64,000 nucleotides of DNA from Cellulomonas hominis (GCF_901521055.1 NZ_CABEGA010000015.1:1-64000), one strand, 5' to 3'; positions 1 to 10,131 are shown, counted from the stretch's first letter. The notes: generated from the letters alone by a model not told the origin. Made by a program: numbers and translations.

Positions 1-248
1 GGGGCGGTGCGGGGGGGGCTCCGCCGGCGGCCGCGGCCCCCCGGGCCCCAGGGGGGGGGCCCCCCCCCCCGGGGCCCCCCCTGCCCCCCGCCCCGGCGGT
101 CGCCCCCCCCGGGGCCGCCCGCGGGGCCGCGGCGGCGGGAGGAGGCCGGGATCCCCCGGGCCCCCCGGGCCGCCCCCGGGGGGGGGGGGGGGGGGGGGGG
201 GGGCCCCCCCGGGGCCCGCCGCACCGCGCCTGCGCGGGTGCGTCCCCC
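1..248. other. G/C homopolymer-rich stretch, no gene
   Basis: This stretch is almost entirely G and C in long homopolymers, including a run of more than 20 G around 178-203 and several C runs of 7 or more. The only open frame through it encodes a Pro/Gly/Arg low-complexity peptide with no recognisable start context, so I do not call a gene. It lies immediately downstream of the stop codon of the minus-strand protease. It may be a poorly resolved contig end rather than real sequence. Confidence 0.6.
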
Positions 249-3200
249 TCAGCGCACCCGCAGCACCCCCAGCGTGAGTGTCGGGGTGTAGCCGCCGTCG
301 CCGGTGTACAGCGCGGTGACGGTGGTGGTGCGGTTGACCGCCGGCAGGGTGACCGTCGCGGCACCGTCGGTCAGCGGGACCGTGGCGACGGGGCGGATGC
401 CCACGAGCACGGTGACCTTCCCGCCGGCGACGGGCCCGCCCTCGACCCCGGAGACGGTGACGGTCACGGGCGGCGTGGCGCCCTTCGCGACCGTCCACGA
501 CGGGGTGTCGAGCGTGATGGTCGGCACCGTGGCCAGCACGCGGTAGGCCCGCTGGCTCTTCGAGCCGTCGACGTCGGCGCTGCCGGTGAACACCGCGGTC
601 AGGGTGTGGGACCCGGACTTCAGGTCCCGCGGCAGGGCGATCGTGACGGTCGCGTCGTTCCCCGTGCCGGCCACGAGCTCGCCGGTCCCCAGGACGGTGT
701 CGCGCTCGCGGATCTCCACGGTGCCGGTGGGCACGGCGCCCTGACCGGTGACGGTGACGGTGGCGCTGACCTCGGACCCGTACCGCCCCGAGTTCTGCGA
801 CAGCGTGACCTTCGTGGTCGAGCCGGCCTTGCGGACGTCGACGGAGACGGCCTCCGACGTGGAGCCGGCCCACGCCGTGCTGTCCGGCGTGAACACCGCG
901 GCGAGGCTGTGCGCCCCGCCGCCGAGCCGGACCGTGGCGGTGGCCGTGCCGCCGGCCACCGGCGCGGTGGCGATCTCCGTCTCGCCGTCCCGGAACGACA
1001 CGGTGCCGGTGGCCTCCGCGGGGGCGACCGTGGCGGTCAGCGTGACGTCCTGGCCGACGCGGGGCGACCCGGAGACGGCGAGGGTGGTGGTGGTCGGCGT
1101 GGCCGCCGGGACGGTGACGTCGAGCACCTGGGCGCGGGTCGTCGGGTCGGCGTTGTGGCTGTGCAGCACCAGCAGCCGGTCGGGGGTGACGGTCGAGGTC
1201 GTCGACCGGTGCACGGTCAGCTCCGTGGTGTCGGAGCCGACGTACCAGAGGGCGTCGGTGACCCCGGCGTCGAACCAGTACGGCGGGTCGAACGGGTCGA
1301 CGGTGAACGGCTCCACCGCGTCGAGCTGACCCGAGGGGTCGGCGGCGTAGTCGGAGTACGTCCACACCGTGGCGGTCGGCGTGGCACCCGGGGCGAGCCC
1401 GAGCGCCGCGATGCTGACCGGCGCGACGAGCACCGAGTTGTCGAACACCGTGGTGTCGACGTCCCCGAACGCGCCGTTGACGCCCTGGACGTCCAGGACC
1501 TCGCCGGAGTCGTAGTCGAACGTCGCGGCGACCGTGACGTCGGCCGCCTCGCTCAGCTTCTGCACGACCGTCTCGACGTCCGGCGTGCCGTCGGCGTCGA
1601 CGTCCCAGTCGATGACCGGCAGCACGGCCTGGCCGAGCGTGGCCCAGTCGCCGTCCACCGCGATGCCCACGCCGAGGTACCCGTCGGCAGGGTCGCCGCC
1701 CGCGGCGGCCTGCTGCGGTGCGGTGGACGTCCAGCCGACCCAGCGCAGGTCGCCGGACGCGACGGCCGACTCCGAGGTGATGAAGCCGGGCACGTCCTCG
1801 AGCTTCGGGCTGGTGGCGGCGAGGTTCAGCGGCGCGACCAGGGAGGTCCAGCCGCCGGAGTCGACGCCCCGGCCCGACAGGGTGAGCGGCGCGGTGGTGG
1901 CACCCGCGTCGGCGAAGGACACGGGGTCCGCGGTGAGCTCGCTGACCAGCCGGGGAGCGGCCTGCACCGGGACGCGCAGCTCCTGCTCGCCCGAGGTCAG
2001 CACGAGCCGCCCGGACAGCGCCGCCACGTACTCGCGCGGCACGCCGCCCTGGGACGTCGCCGAGGTCGGGTCGATCTCCCGCTCGAGCGTGGCCGGGTCG
2101 GCCGTGAGGGTCAGGGTGACGAGCTCCTGCTGACCGGCGGGCACCGTGAGCGTGGCCGGCGAGGTGGTGATGGTCGCGCCGCCGGTGGTGGTCGCCGCGA
2201 CGAACGCGGTGTCGAAGGTGGCCGCCTCCGTGCCGGTGTTCTGCACCGTGACGGTCTTGCGGAGCTCGACGGTCTCGTCGGCGACGTCGACGACGCCGAA
2301 GGTCACGGACACCTGGTCCGGGTCCTCCGAGCCGTACGCGAGCACCGTCTCGGCGACCGCCGCCCGGGCGTCCACGCGGCCGGAGCCGACCCGCTGCGGG
2401 CCGTACGTCGTGCCGGTCTGGCCCGCACCGGTCCACACGTCGTGCGTCGCGGTGTTCATCACGGCGGCCTTCACCTGGGCCGGCGTCCAGCCCGGCTGGG
2501 TGGCGCGCACGAGGGCGGCGATGCCGGCGACGTGCGGGGATGCCATGGAGGTGCCGGACAGCGACTGCGCGGCGTTCCCGGAGCCCGAGGCGGCCGAGAA
2601 GATCAGCGTGCCGGGAGCGGCGACGTCGGGCTTGATGATGCCGAGCGAGCCGTGCGCCCCGCGGGACGAGCCCGGGTTCAGCGCGTCGCCGACCTCGTCC
2701 GCGGTGACCGCGGCGGCGAGCGACGGGCCGATGTGCGCGGTGACGCCGCCCGCCTGGATCGCCGGCAGCAGCGCGTCGGTGGAGGACGCGGTGAGCTGCG
2801 CGCCGGGGATGGTCGCGTTGCCCGAGATGCCGGCGGCGAACACCGTCGACTCCGTGCCGAGCAGCACGCCGGCCGCTCCGGCGGCCTCGGCCGCGTTGAA
2901 CCGGGCGACGCTGCCGCACGCGCGGGTCGCGTCGTCGTCGTCCCACCACAGGTAGACGATGTTCCCGGCGATCTGGTCGGCGTACGGCGTCAGCGGCGTG
3001 CAGCCGTCCACGTCGTCGCCCAGGTACACGACCGGTGCGGTGACGTCCGCGGCGCCCGCGTAGGCGATGGAGTTCTGCGCCGACCAGGTGCGGACGAGCG
3101 CCGGGTCCGGGGCCTGCGTGACCTCGACGCCGTCGTAGGTCTGCGGGCTGCCGACCGAGTTCGCGACGGTCAGGCCGGATGCCGCGGACCCGGGGGAGCC

Positions 3201-4451
3201 GCCGACGTCGGTGATGTCCGCCGAGTTGCCCGCGGACAGCACCGCGAGGGTGCCGAGGTCGGACAGGCGGTCGATCAGCAGGTTGTCCGGGTCGTCGGAC
3301 GGGGTGGCGGAGGCGCCGAGCGACAGGTTCACGACGTCGAGGTGGTCCCCGAAGTCGCCGTCGCCGTCCGGGTCCGCCGCCCAGTCCAGGGCGAGGCCCG
3401 TCAGGTCGGTCGAGCCGCCGATGTCGCCGAAGACCTTGAGGGCGTAGAGGCCCGCCTCGGGAGCGGCGCCCGGCCCGACCTGCCAGTCCGACAGGTCGGT
3501 GAGCGAGGCGTAGTCGCCGGTGAAGGTGGTGCCGTCGGCCTGCACGCCGTAGCCCGCGGCCGAGCCGGCGACGTGCGTGCCGTGGCCGGAGTTGTCGGAC
3601 GTGTAGACCGAGTCGATCGGGTTGGTGTCCTCGGTCGGCGTCAGCGTCGCGCCGGGGAGCTCCGAGGCGGGGTCCGCGTCGTACAGCGGGCCGGCGAAGT
3701 CGTGGCCGCCGAGGAACTTGGCGGGGTCGTACAGGCCCTCGGGGACCGGCTGCGTGCCGTCTTCGCCGTAGGCGGCGGCGTAGGCCTCGAGGGTGCCGGG
3801 ACCGCCGAAGTCGGCGTGGGTGTAGTCCAGGCCGGTGTCGATGATGCCGATGCGGATGCCCTCGCCGGTCTCACCGGTGTCCTGCCACACCTGCAGCGCC
3901 CGCGTGAAGGCGTCGGTGGAGGAGTTGTCGGCGGTCTTGGTCGTGACGCGGTACACGGCGACGACGTCGTCGGAGCCCGCGAGCGCCCGCACCTGGGCGG
4001 CGTCACCGGTGACGAGGGCGCCGGACACGAGGTTCGACAGGGTGGCGATGCGCTGCGGCTCGACGGCGGCGGCCCGCGCGGCGGGGTCGACCTCGGCGGG
4101 CACGACGGCCTCGGCGACCTGCTCGACCTGCGCGGTGGCCTCCTGCACGGCGGCGGCGTCGCCACCGTCCTCGGCGACGTCCAGGCCGGACGGGGTGTCG
4201 AGCTGCACGAAGGCGGTGACGGTGCCGTCCGCCTCGGCGAGCCCCGAGCTGACCTTGTCCTCGGTGCCCGCCAGCACGTCGTCCGAGGCGACGGGGTCGC
4301 CGGCACCGGTGGCGAGATCGCCGGGCGACAGGGGTGCCGGCGGTGACGCGGCACCCGGGCCGCCGGCGGTGGCGACGCCCCCGGCCCCGAGGGTGGTGGT
4401 GGCGGCGAGCGCCAGGACGGTCAACGAGGCACGGAGCGAGCGACGCGTCAT
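249..4451 (-). CDS. Secreted subtilisin-like serine protease (S8) with PA insert and Ig-like repeats
   Basis: Predicted 1400-aa extracellular endopeptidase. The start at 4451 (MTRRSL) is chosen because it opens a clean Sec signal peptide: basic n-region, then a hydrophobic Leu/Ala core. A further 26 in-frame codons upstream add nothing hydrophobic. A propeptide of about 150 residues precedes the S8 domain, whose triad is D205 (IDTG), H290 (GHGTH) and S635 (GTSMASPH). A protease-associated domain is inserted at about residues 470-560. After the catalytic domain come a Fn3-like region and three Ig-like (Big_3-type) repeats from about 1110 to the end. No LPXTG/LAXTG motif is visible at the C-terminus, so it is probably released or non-covalently retained. 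The Ig repeats could bind wall or polymer. The substrate is unknown. Confidence 0.9.
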   Translation of the reverse strand: MTRRSLRASLTVLALAATTTLGAGGVATAGGPGAASPPAPLSPGDLATGAGDPVASDDVLAGTEDKVSSGLAEADGTVTAFVQLDTPSGLDVAEDGGDAAAVQEATAQVEQVAEAVVPAEVDPAARAAAVEPQRIATLSNLVSGALVTGDAAQVRALAGSDDVVAVYRVTTKTADNSSTDAFTRALQVWQDTGETGEGIRIGIIDTGLDYTHADFGGPGTLEAYAAAYGEDGTQPVPEGLYDPAKFLGGHDFAGPLYDADPASELPGATLTPTEDTNPIDSVYTSDNSGHGTHVAGSAAGYGVQADGTTFTGDYASLTDLSDWQVGPGAAPEAGLYALKVFGDIGGSTDLTGLALDWAADPDGDGDFGDHLDVVNLSLGASATPSDDPDNLLIDRLSDLGTLAVLSAGNSADITDVGGSPGSAASGLTVANSVGSPQTYDGVEVTQAPDPALVRTWSAQNSIAYAGAADVTAPVVYLGDDVDGCTPLTPYADQIAGNIVYLWWDDDDATRACGSVARFNAAEAAGAAGVLLGTESTVFAAGISGNATIPGAQLTASSTDALLPAIQAGGVTAHIGPSLAAAVTADEVGDALNPGSSRGAHGSLGIIKPDVAAPGTLIFSAASGSGNAAQSLSGTSMASPHVAGIAALVRATQPGWTPAQVKAAVMNTATHDVWTGAGQTGTTYGPQRVGSGRVDARAAVAETVLAYGSEDPDQVSVTFGVVDVADETVELRKTVTVQNTGTEAATFDTAFVAATTTGGATITTSPATLTVPAGQQELVTLTLTADPATLEREIDPTSATSQGGVPREYVAALSGRLVLTSGEQELRVPVQAAPRLVSELTADPVSFADAGATTAPLTLSGRGVDSGGWTSLVAPLNLAATSPKLEDVPGFITSESAVASGDLRWVGWTSTAPQQAAAGGDPADGYLGVGIAVDGDWATLGQAVLPVIDWDVDADGTPDVETVVQKLSEAADVTVAATFDYDSGEVLDVQGVNGAFGDVDTTVFDNSVLVAPVSIAALGLAPGATPTATVWTYSDYAADPSGQLDAVEPFTVDPFDPPYWFDAGVTDALWYVGSDTTELTVHRSTTSTVTPDRLLVLHSHNADPTTRAQVLDVTVPAATPTTTTLAVSGSPRVGQDVTLTATVAPAEATGTVSFRDGETEIATAPVAGGTATATVRLGGGAHSLAAVFTPDSTAWAGSTSEAVSVDVRKAGSTTKVTLSQNSGRYGSEVSATVTVTGQGAVPTGTVEIRERDTVLGTGELVAGTGNDATVTIALPRDLKSGSHTLTAVFTGSADVDGSKSQRAYRVLATVPTITLDTPSWTVAKGATPPVTVTVSGVEGGPVAGGKVTVLVGIRPVATVPLTDGAATVTLPAVNRTTTVTALYTGDGGYTPTLTLGVLRVR

Positions 4452-4492
4452 GCGGGGATCCGATCTAGGGCGAGGGCCAGACGCCGCCACCT

Positions 4493-4558
4493 CGTGACTG
4501 ACGGTCACGGTGGTGGTGACAGGTGGCACACGCTACAAAGTTCTGGGCGATTCGTCAC
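4493..4558 (-). promoter_or_regulatory. Candidate protease promoter and operator
   Basis: Read on the minus strand, a -35-like GTGACG (4558-4553) and a -10-like TAGCGT (4535-4530) are separated by 17 nt, giving a leader of about 70 nt before the protease start. Just downstream, 4493-4509 is an inverted repeat (CGTGAC, 5-nt spacer, GTCACG) that could be a repressor site. This rests on pattern matching only. Confidence 0.4.
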
Positions 4559-4784
4559 GGTTTCCCCACACATTGGTTGCTCAGCGCACGCACAGCCGTC
4601 GCTAGGATGGGTGACCTGGACCACATCGGGTGTGCTCACGGCCTCGGCCGGCACCTGGGCGCTCTGAGGACCACGGCTGTGCGGATCTCGTGAAGATCGC
4701 GCGGCCTCATCGTCACGGGATCTTCGCGTCCCTGTCGCGTCACCCTTGAACGGCCCCGCGGTCCGTTGCCTAACCTCGTGCCCC
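4536..4784. other. Divergent intergenic region between protease and carboxypeptidase
   Basis: No gene is called here. It holds an inverted repeat GAAGATC (4692-4698) / GATCTTC (4719-4725), a TAGGAT -10-like box at 4603-4608, and a possible 18-codon ORF starting GTG at 4611 that I do not accept. I checked for a c-di-AMP (ydaO) riboswitch, often seen upstream of actinobacterial wall hydrolases, and do not see its conserved core. Confidence 0.4.
4746..4784 (+). promoter_or_regulatory. Leaderless-type promoter of the VanY-like gene
   Basis: TTGAAC at 4746-4751 and TAACCT at 4771-4776 are 19 nt apart. The -10 ends 8 nt before the GTG at 4785, so transcription would start at or next to the start codon. 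The alternative TTG start at 4746 would fall inside the -35 box, which argues against it. Confidence 0.5.
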
Positions 4785-6476
4785 GTGAGTGACCGCATGC
4801 CCGCCCCGCGGAGCGCCTCCCGGGGACGGCATGCCGCCCCGCGCGGCGCATCCGAGCCGGCCTTCGCGACGACACCCACGCCCCCTGCACGGGAGGCGGG
4901 CGTCGGCGCGCCTGCCGGTCGGCCCGACGCCGCCACCGTCGCCCCCGCGACGGCCGAGCCCGCGTCGACCGCGACGACCCCGACCGAAGGTGCAGCTACC
5001 CGCCCCGTGACGTCCTCGCCCTCCACCCCCACCCCCGCGCTCCCCGACACCACCTCCGCGCTCCCCGGCGCCCGCACGCCCGACGCCGGCACCGCCGCGA
5101 CGGCGCGTGCCCACGGCCGCCGCGCCGCCGGCCCCGCCGACGAGCACGCCACGGACAGCCCGCGCCGGTCGGCTCCCACGGGCCGCCGCGCCGCCGCCCC
5201 CGGTGGCCGCCGCGTCGCCGAGCCCGCCGACCGGCGCGGCTCCCACCGCGCCGAGGGCCGCCCCTCCGTGCGCACCCCCGCCCGCGGCGTCCCGGTCCCC
5301 GCGACCCTGGCGACCGCGGACGCCCCGGCGAACCGTGCCGAGCGCCGGCGGCGGCGCGCCCCGCGCCGGTCCGCGACCCGGGTGGCGCAGGGTGCCGTCG
5401 CGGTCGGCCTCGCGTTCGGCGTCGGGGGCTTCGCGATCGCCCCGGCCGCCGTCGAGCGGGCCGCGGCCGGTGCCGCGCGCGCCGCGACCGCGGACCCGAC
5501 GCAGGACGCCTCCGTCACCGAGCCGGCGGCGACCCTCGAGCCGGAGGTCGTCGAGGAGCGTCAGGCGGCCGTCGTCCTGGCGAGCACCACCGCGCAGCAG
5601 GCCGACACCGCGAAGGCCGACGCCGTGGCCTCCGCCGTGCCGACCGACGCCGTCGCCGCGCTCAGCACCGCGGTCGCCGAGCTCGACACGCTCATCGCCG
5701 CGACGCAGTCCGAGCAGCCCGCGCTCCGGGCGCTGCAGCCGGCGGACCCGCCCGCGCCGGTGCTCTCCGGTGACGTGCTGGCCCAGGCCGTCGAGGTCGC
5801 CGGCGCCGCGGGTCAGGCCGACGCCGCCGCGTCCGCGGGAGCGGTCACGACGTCGGACGACGCCGCGGCGCCCGAGCCGACGGCCGAGGTCTCCGAGCCC
5901 GCCGTCGCCGCGGAGGACCCCGAGGACCCGGCCGCCGCGCGCCTCACCGCCGCGGTCGAGCGGGTCGCGACGCTCACCGCCGAGCTGCAGGTCGTCACGC
6001 AGCAGACCCAGGAGGCCGCGGCTGCAGCGGCCGCCGCCGCGGAGGCCGCCCGCAAGGAGGCCCAGCGCACCTCGCTCGACAGCTACGACAACGGGCAGAT
6101 CCCGGCGTCGGCGCTGTGCGACCTCGGGTTCGCGCCGGGCCAGCAGTTGCGCTGCGACGCGGCCGAGGGCCTCGAGCGGCTCAACACCGCCTTCACCGCG
6201 CAGTTCGGCACCAACCTCGTGATCACCGACTCCTACCGGTCGTACGGCCAGCAGGTCGCGTGCCGCCGCCAGAAGGGCAGCCTGTGCGCGACGCCGGGCA
6301 CGTCCAACCACGGCAACGGCACGGCGATCGACCTCGGCGGCAACGCCTACTCGTTCGGCACGGACCAGCACGACTGGATGCTGGCGCACGCCGAGGAGTA
6401 CGGCTGGACGCTGCCGGACTGGGCACGTGCGTCCGGGTCCAAGCCGGAGCCGTGGCACTGGGAGTTCGTGGGCTGA
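4785..6476 (+). CDS. Membrane-anchored D,D-carboxypeptidase, VanY/M15B family
   Basis: 563 aa from GTG 4785 (ATG 4797 is the alternative). It would trim the terminal D-Ala of peptidoglycan stem peptides. About 195 residues of Pro/Ala/Arg-rich low-complexity cytoplasmic sequence precede one transmembrane segment (about 199-224). An Ala-rich, probably coiled-coil stalk follows, then the M15 domain at about 440-563. The zinc-site motifs are intact: SNHGNGTAID with H509 and D516, and PWHWE with H558. M15B enzymes are normally around 250 residues, so the long disordered N-terminus is unusual. The gene stands alone; a GC hairpin follows at 6497-6519. Confidence 0.85.
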   Translation: MSDRMPAPRSASRGRHAAPRGASEPAFATTPTPPAREAGVGAPAGRPDAATVAPATAEPASTATTPTEGAATRPVTSSPSTPTPALPDTTSALPGARTPDAGTAATARAHGRRAAGPADEHATDSPRRSAPTGRRAAAPGGRRVAEPADRRGSHRAEGRPSVRTPARGVPVPATLATADAPANRAERRRRRAPRRSATRVAQGAVAVGLAFGVGGFAIAPAAVERAAAGAARAATADPTQDASVTEPAATLEPEVVEERQAAVVLASTTAQQADTAKADAVASAVPTDAVAALSTAVAELDTLIAATQSEQPALRALQPADPPAPVLSGDVLAQAVEVAGAAGQADAAASAGAVTTSDDAAAPEPTAEVSEPAVAAEDPEDPAAARLTAAVERVATLTAELQVVTQQTQEAAAAAAAAAEAARKEAQRTSLDSYDNGQIPASALCDLGFAPGQQLRCDAAEGLERLNTAFTAQFGTNLVITDSYRSYGQQVACRRQKGSLCATPGTSNHGNGTAIDLGGNAYSFGTDQHDWMLAHAEEYGWTLPDWARASGSKPEPWHWEFVG

Positions 6477-6496
6477 GGCGCGTGCGCGGGTGCCCG

Positions 6497-6519
6497 GCGC
6501 GACCTACGGTGGGTCGCGC
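6497..6519 (+). terminator. Hairpin between VanY-like gene and OsmC gene
   Basis: GCGCGACC (6497-6504) pairs perfectly with GGTCGCGC (6512-6519) around a 7-nt loop. There is no U-tract. The loop contains TACGGT, which could also act as a -10 for the next gene. Confidence 0.4.
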
Positions 6520-6564
6520 GGGCGGCCGGCCGGTCGCCCTCCCGTACTCGTGAGGAGCCCCGAC

Positions 6565-7002
6565 ATGCCCACACGCACCGCACGCACCGCCTGGAACGGC
6601 ACCCTCAACGAGGGCGGCGGCCAGGTGGAGCTCAGCAGCTCGAAGGTCGGCACCTACGACGTGTCGTTCCCGAAGCGCGCGGCCGAGGAGGCCGGTGGCA
6701 CCACCAGCCCCGAGGAGCTGATCGCGGCCGCCCACTCGTCCTGCTTCGCGATGCAGCTCTCGGCGCTGATCGGTGAGGCGGGCGGCACCCCCGAGTCCCT
6801 GGAGGTCACGGCCGACGTCACCCTCGGCCCGGACCCCGCCGGCGGCTTCCGGATCACCGGGATCGCGCTGAAGGTGCGCGGCGAGGTGTCCGGCCTCGAC
6901 GAGGCGGGCTTCCTGCAGGCCGCGCAGGACGCGAAGGCGACCTGCCCGGTCAGCAAGGCGCTCACCGGCACCGAGATCACGCTGGACGCCGCGCTCGACT
7001 GA
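6565..7002 (+). CDS. OsmC/Ohr family peroxiredoxin
   Basis: 145 aa. Thiol-dependent hydroperoxide reductase that detoxifies organic peroxides in the cytoplasm. The family's two redox cysteines are present: C60 in SSCFAMQLS and C127 in ATCPVSKAL. The motif AAHSSCFAM and the total length fit the OsmC subgroup rather than Ohr. ATG 6565 is chosen because GAGGAG sits 7 nt upstream at 6552-6557; in-frame sequence further upstream is unrelated. It is monocistronic, with a strong hairpin 11 nt after the stop. Confidence 0.9.
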   Translation: MPTRTARTAWNGTLNEGGGQVELSSSKVGTYDVSFPKRAAEEAGGTTSPEELIAAAHSSCFAMQLSALIGEAGGTPESLEVTADVTLGPDPAGGFRITGIALKVRGEVSGLDEAGFLQAAQDAKATCPVSKALTGTEITLDAALD

Positions 7003-7013
7003 GCGACGCCGTC

Positions 7014-7053
7014 GACGACGCCCCCGCGGACCCGGTCCGGCGGGGGCGTCGTC
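7014..7053 (+). terminator. Intrinsic-type terminator after osmC-like gene
   Basis: A 13-bp perfect GC-rich stem (7014-7026 with 7041-7053) around a 14-nt loop, lying directly downstream of the OsmC stop. No U-tract, as at the other terminators in this window. Confidence 0.7.
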
Positions 7054-7136
7054 GTCCTCGGGGACATCGCGCCCGCCCCGCCCGGGTGCTGGACGTCCCG
7101 GCCGACCCGCGCCGGGCCGGTGCGAGACTGGGGCGC

Positions 7137-10088
7137 GTGTCGACCGCCACGTCCCTCCCCCCGGGCGCCACGCCGCGCGCCGACACCGCCGCCGAGGCCG
7201 CCGAGCTCGTCCGGGCCCTGCGCTCCGCGGTCGCCGGCGGCGTGGACGACTCCTCCCGGCGCCGGGCCGAGTACTCCACGGACGCGTCCAACTACCGGGT
7301 CGTCCCGTCCGTCGTCGTGTTCCCCCGCGACGTCGACGACGCCCTCGCGGCGCTGGAGGTCGCGCGGGGTCTCGGCGTCCCGGTGACGTCGCGCGGCGGC
7401 GGCACCTCGGTGGCCGGCAACGCGGTGGGCACCGGCGTGGTGCTCGACTGGTCCCGGCACGTCAACCGCGTGCTGGACGTCGACCCGGGCACCGCGACCG
7501 CGCGCGTCGAGCCGGGCGTCGTCATGGCGATGCTGCAGAAGGCCGCCGCCCCGCACGGCCTGCGGTTCGGCCCGGACCCCTCGACGCAGGCCCGGGCGAC
7601 GCTCGGCGGGATGATCGGGAACAACGCGTGCGGGCCGCGCGCGGTGGCCTACGGGCGCACCGCGGACAACGTGCTGGAGCTCGACGTCGTGGACGGCCGG
7701 GGCCGCCGGTTCACCGCCGGCAAGGGCCTGGACCCGGTTCCGGGGCTGGACGAGCTGGTCCGCGCCGAGATGGCCACGCTGCGCACGGAGCTCGGGCGGT
7801 TCGGCCGCCAGGTCTCCGGCTACTCCCTGGAGCACCTGCTGCCCGAGCGCGGCGCCGACCTGGCCAAGGCCCTCGTGGGGACCGAGGGCACCGTCGTGAC
7901 GCTGCTCGGCGCGACCGTCCGGCTGGTGCCCGTGTCCGCCGCGCCGGTGCTGGTCGTGCTCGGCTACCCCGACATGGCGACGGCCGCGGACGCGGTGCCC
8001 GCGCTGCTCGCGCACCGGCCGCTCGCGATCGAGGGGATGGACGCGCGGCTGGTCGACGTGGTCCGGCGCGTCAAGGGCGCCGCCGCGGTGCCGCCGCTGC
8101 CCGAGGGCGCCGGCTGGATGATGGTCGAGGTCGGCGGGGACACGCTCGACGAGGCGCTGGAGCGGGCGCGCGCCCTCGCGGCGGACGCCGGCACGCGAGC
8201 GGTCGGGGTCTTCCCGCCGGGGCCCGAGGCCGCCGCCATGTGGCGCATCCGCGAGGACGGCGCCGGGCTCGGCGGGCGCACCCCGTCGGGCGAGCAGGCG
8301 TGGCCCGGCTTCGAGGACTCCGCGGTGCCGCCCGAGCGGCTCGGGGCGTACCTGCGCGAGCTCGAGGCCCTGATGGCGAGCCACGGCGTGGACGGCCTCG
8401 CGTACGGGCACTTCGGCGACGGCTGCGTGCACCTGCGCCTGGACGTGCCGATGGAGCGGTCGGGCGACCCCCTGCGCGCCTTCATGACGGACGCGGCGCA
8501 CCTCGTCGCCGCCCACGGCGGGTCGCTGTCGGGGGAGCACGGCGACGGCCGGGCGCGCTCCGAGCTGCTGCCCGTCATGTACTCCGAGAAGGCGCTGGCG
8601 GCGTTCGGCGCGTTCAAGGACCTGCTCGACCCCGACGACCTGCTCAACCCCGGCGTGCTGGTGCGCCCCCGCCCGCTGGACGCCGACCTGCGACGGCCGC
8701 ACGCCCGCCCGATCCCCGCCGGCCACGGCGGCTTCGCGTACGCGCACGACCACGGGGACTTCACCACCGCGGTGCACCGTTGCGTCGGCGTGGGCAAGTG
8801 CCGCGCGGACTCGTCCGCCACCGGTGGGTTCATGTGCCCCTCGTACCTGGCCACGAAGGACGAGAAGGACTCCACCCGCGGCCGCGCCCGGGTCCTGCAG
8901 GAGATGGCGAACGGGTCGCTGGTGTCCCGCGGCTGGTCCTCGCCGGAGGTGCACGACGTCCTCGACCTGTGCCTCTCGTGCAAGGCGTGCTCGTCGGACT
9001 GCCCCGCGGGCGTCGACATGGCCCAGTACAAGGCGGAGGTGCTGCACCGCACCTACCGCGGCCGGCTCCGCCCGGTGAACCACTACGTGCTCGGCTGGCT
9101 GCCCCGCTGGACCCGGCTCGTCACCGGCGTGCCCGGCCTCGCGCGGCTGAGCAACGCGGTGCTGGGCGTCCGGCCGCTCGCCAAGGTCGTGCTCAGGCTC
9201 GGCGGCATGGACACCCGCCGGAAGATGGTCGACTTCGCCCCCGCGCCGTTCCGGTCGCGGGTGCGCCGCGGCGAGGTCGACGTGCGCCGCGGGGGAGCGC
9301 CGTCGACCGCGGGCGGGACCTCCCTGTCGGTGACCGGCACCTCCGGCCGGCCCCCGGTCCTGCTGTGGACCGACTCGTTCAGCGACGCGCTCGCCCCGTC
9401 GATCCCGGTCGCCGCGGTGCGGGTGCTCCGCGCCGCGGGCTACGAGGTGCTGGTCCCGGAGCACGACGCCTGCTGCGGCCTCACCTGGATCTCCACCGGG
9501 CAGCTCGACGGGGCCCGCAAGCGGCTCACGCACCTGCTCGAGGTGCTGGGCCCGTACGCCGTCAACGGCGTGCCGATCGTCGGGCTCGAGCCGTCCTGCA
9601 CCGCCGTGCTGCGTTCCGACCTGCTGGACCTGCTCCCCGACGACCCGCGAGCCGTCGCGGTCGCCCGCGCGACGCGGACGCTCGCCGAGCTGCTGACCGC
9701 CCCGTCGCCGGTCGGCCCCGGCGACCGGTGGGAGCTCCCGGACCTGTCCGACGTCACCGCCGTCGTGCAGCCGCACTGCCACCACCACGCCGTCATGACG
9801 TACACCGCGGACCGGACGCTCCTGTCCGAGGCCGGGGCGTCGTTCTCGACCCTCGCGGGCTGCTGCGGCCTCGCCGGGAACTTCGGCATGGAGGCCGGGC
9901 ACTACGACGTCTCCGTGCAGGTCGCCGAGCACGCCATGCTGCCCGCGCTGCGCGACGCCGCCCCGGGGGACGTGCTGCTCGCCGACGGGTACTCCTGCCG
10001 GACGCAGGCCGACCAGCTCGCCGGCGTGCAGGGCGTGCACCTCGCGGAGCTGCTCGCGTCGCACCTGCCCGGGGCGTCGCGCGACTGA
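7137..10088 (+). CDS. FAD-linked oxidase / Fe-S dehydrogenase, YdiJ-like (D-2-hydroxyacid type)
   Basis: 983 aa, fusing a FAD-binding PCMH domain (about 55-230) and FAD-oxidase C-terminal domain to a GlpC-like Fe-S half. Cysteine motifs seen: a CxxxxxC pair at C549/C555, then the ferredoxin motif [12 protein letters not shown] with C612, C615, C618 and C622. Two CCG motifs follow, at C779-C780 and C909-C910. This architecture and size match E. coli YdiJ, a D-2-hydroxyglutarate dehydrogenase of about 1018 aa; D-lactate is another possible substrate. Electrons would pass to the quinone pool or a carrier. Start chosen at GTG 7137, seven nt after a -10-like GAGACT; GTG 7086 in frame is the alternative. 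Substrate specificity is inferred only. Confidence 0.85.
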   Translation: MSTATSLPPGATPRADTAAEAAELVRALRSAVAGGVDDSSRRRAEYSTDASNYRVVPSVVVFPRDVDDALAALEVARGLGVPVTSRGGGTSVAGNAVGTGVVLDWSRHVNRVLDVDPGTATARVEPGVVMAMLQKAAAPHGLRFGPDPSTQARATLGGMIGNNACGPRAVAYGRTADNVLELDVVDGRGRRFTAGKGLDPVPGLDELVRAEMATLRTELGRFGRQVSGYSLEHLLPERGADLAKALVGTEGTVVTLLGATVRLVPVSAAPVLVVLGYPDMATAADAVPALLAHRPLAIEGMDARLVDVVRRVKGAAAVPPLPEGAGWMMVEVGGDTLDEALERARALAADAGTRAVGVFPPGPEAAAMWRIREDGAGLGGRTPSGEQAWPGFEDSAVPPERLGAYLRELEALMASHGVDGLAYGHFGDGCVHLRLDVPMERSGDPLRAFMTDAAHLVAAHGGSLSGEHGDGRARSELLPVMYSEKALAAFGAFKDLLDPDDLLNPGVLVRPRPLDADLRRPHARPIPAGHGGFAYAHDHGDFTTAVHRCVGVGKCRADSSATGGFMCPSYLATKDEKDSTRGRARVLQEMANGSLVSRGWSSPEVHDVLDLCLSCKACSSDCPAGVDMAQYKAEVLHRTYRGRLRPVNHYVLGWLPRWTRLVTGVPGLARLSNAVLGVRPLAKVVLRLGGMDTRRKMVDFAPAPFRSRVRRGEVDVRRGGAPSTAGGTSLSVTGTSGRPPVLLWTDSFSDALAPSIPVAAVRVLRAAGYEVLVPEHDACCGLTWISTGQLDGARKRLTHLLEVLGPYAVNGVPIVGLEPSCTAVLRSDLLDLLPDDPRAVAVARATRTLAELLTAPSPVGPGDRWELPDLSDVTAVVQPHCHHHAVMTYTADRTLLSEAGASFSTLAGCCGLAGNFGMEAGHYDVSVQVAEHAMLPALRDAAPGDVLLADGYSCRTQADQLAGVQGVHLAELLASHLPGASRD

Positions 10089-10131
10089 CGGGCGCCTCCG
10101 ACGAGCCGCTCACGGCCGGTGACCGGCGGAT

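Noticed and set aside
7-291. 94-aa open frame in the homopolymer block
   Set aside because: Pro/Gly/Arg low complexity in suspect sequence, overlapping the end of the protease gene.
4611-4667. Possible 18-codon leader peptide starting GTG
   Set aside because: Start falls 2 nt after a -10-like box, no ribosome binding site, no regulatory residue runs, and no paired terminator structure that would suggest attenuation.
4536-4784. c-di-AMP (ydaO) riboswitch upstream of a wall hydrolase
   Set aside because: The conserved core segments of that riboswitch are not visible and the gene appears to have a leaderless promoter.
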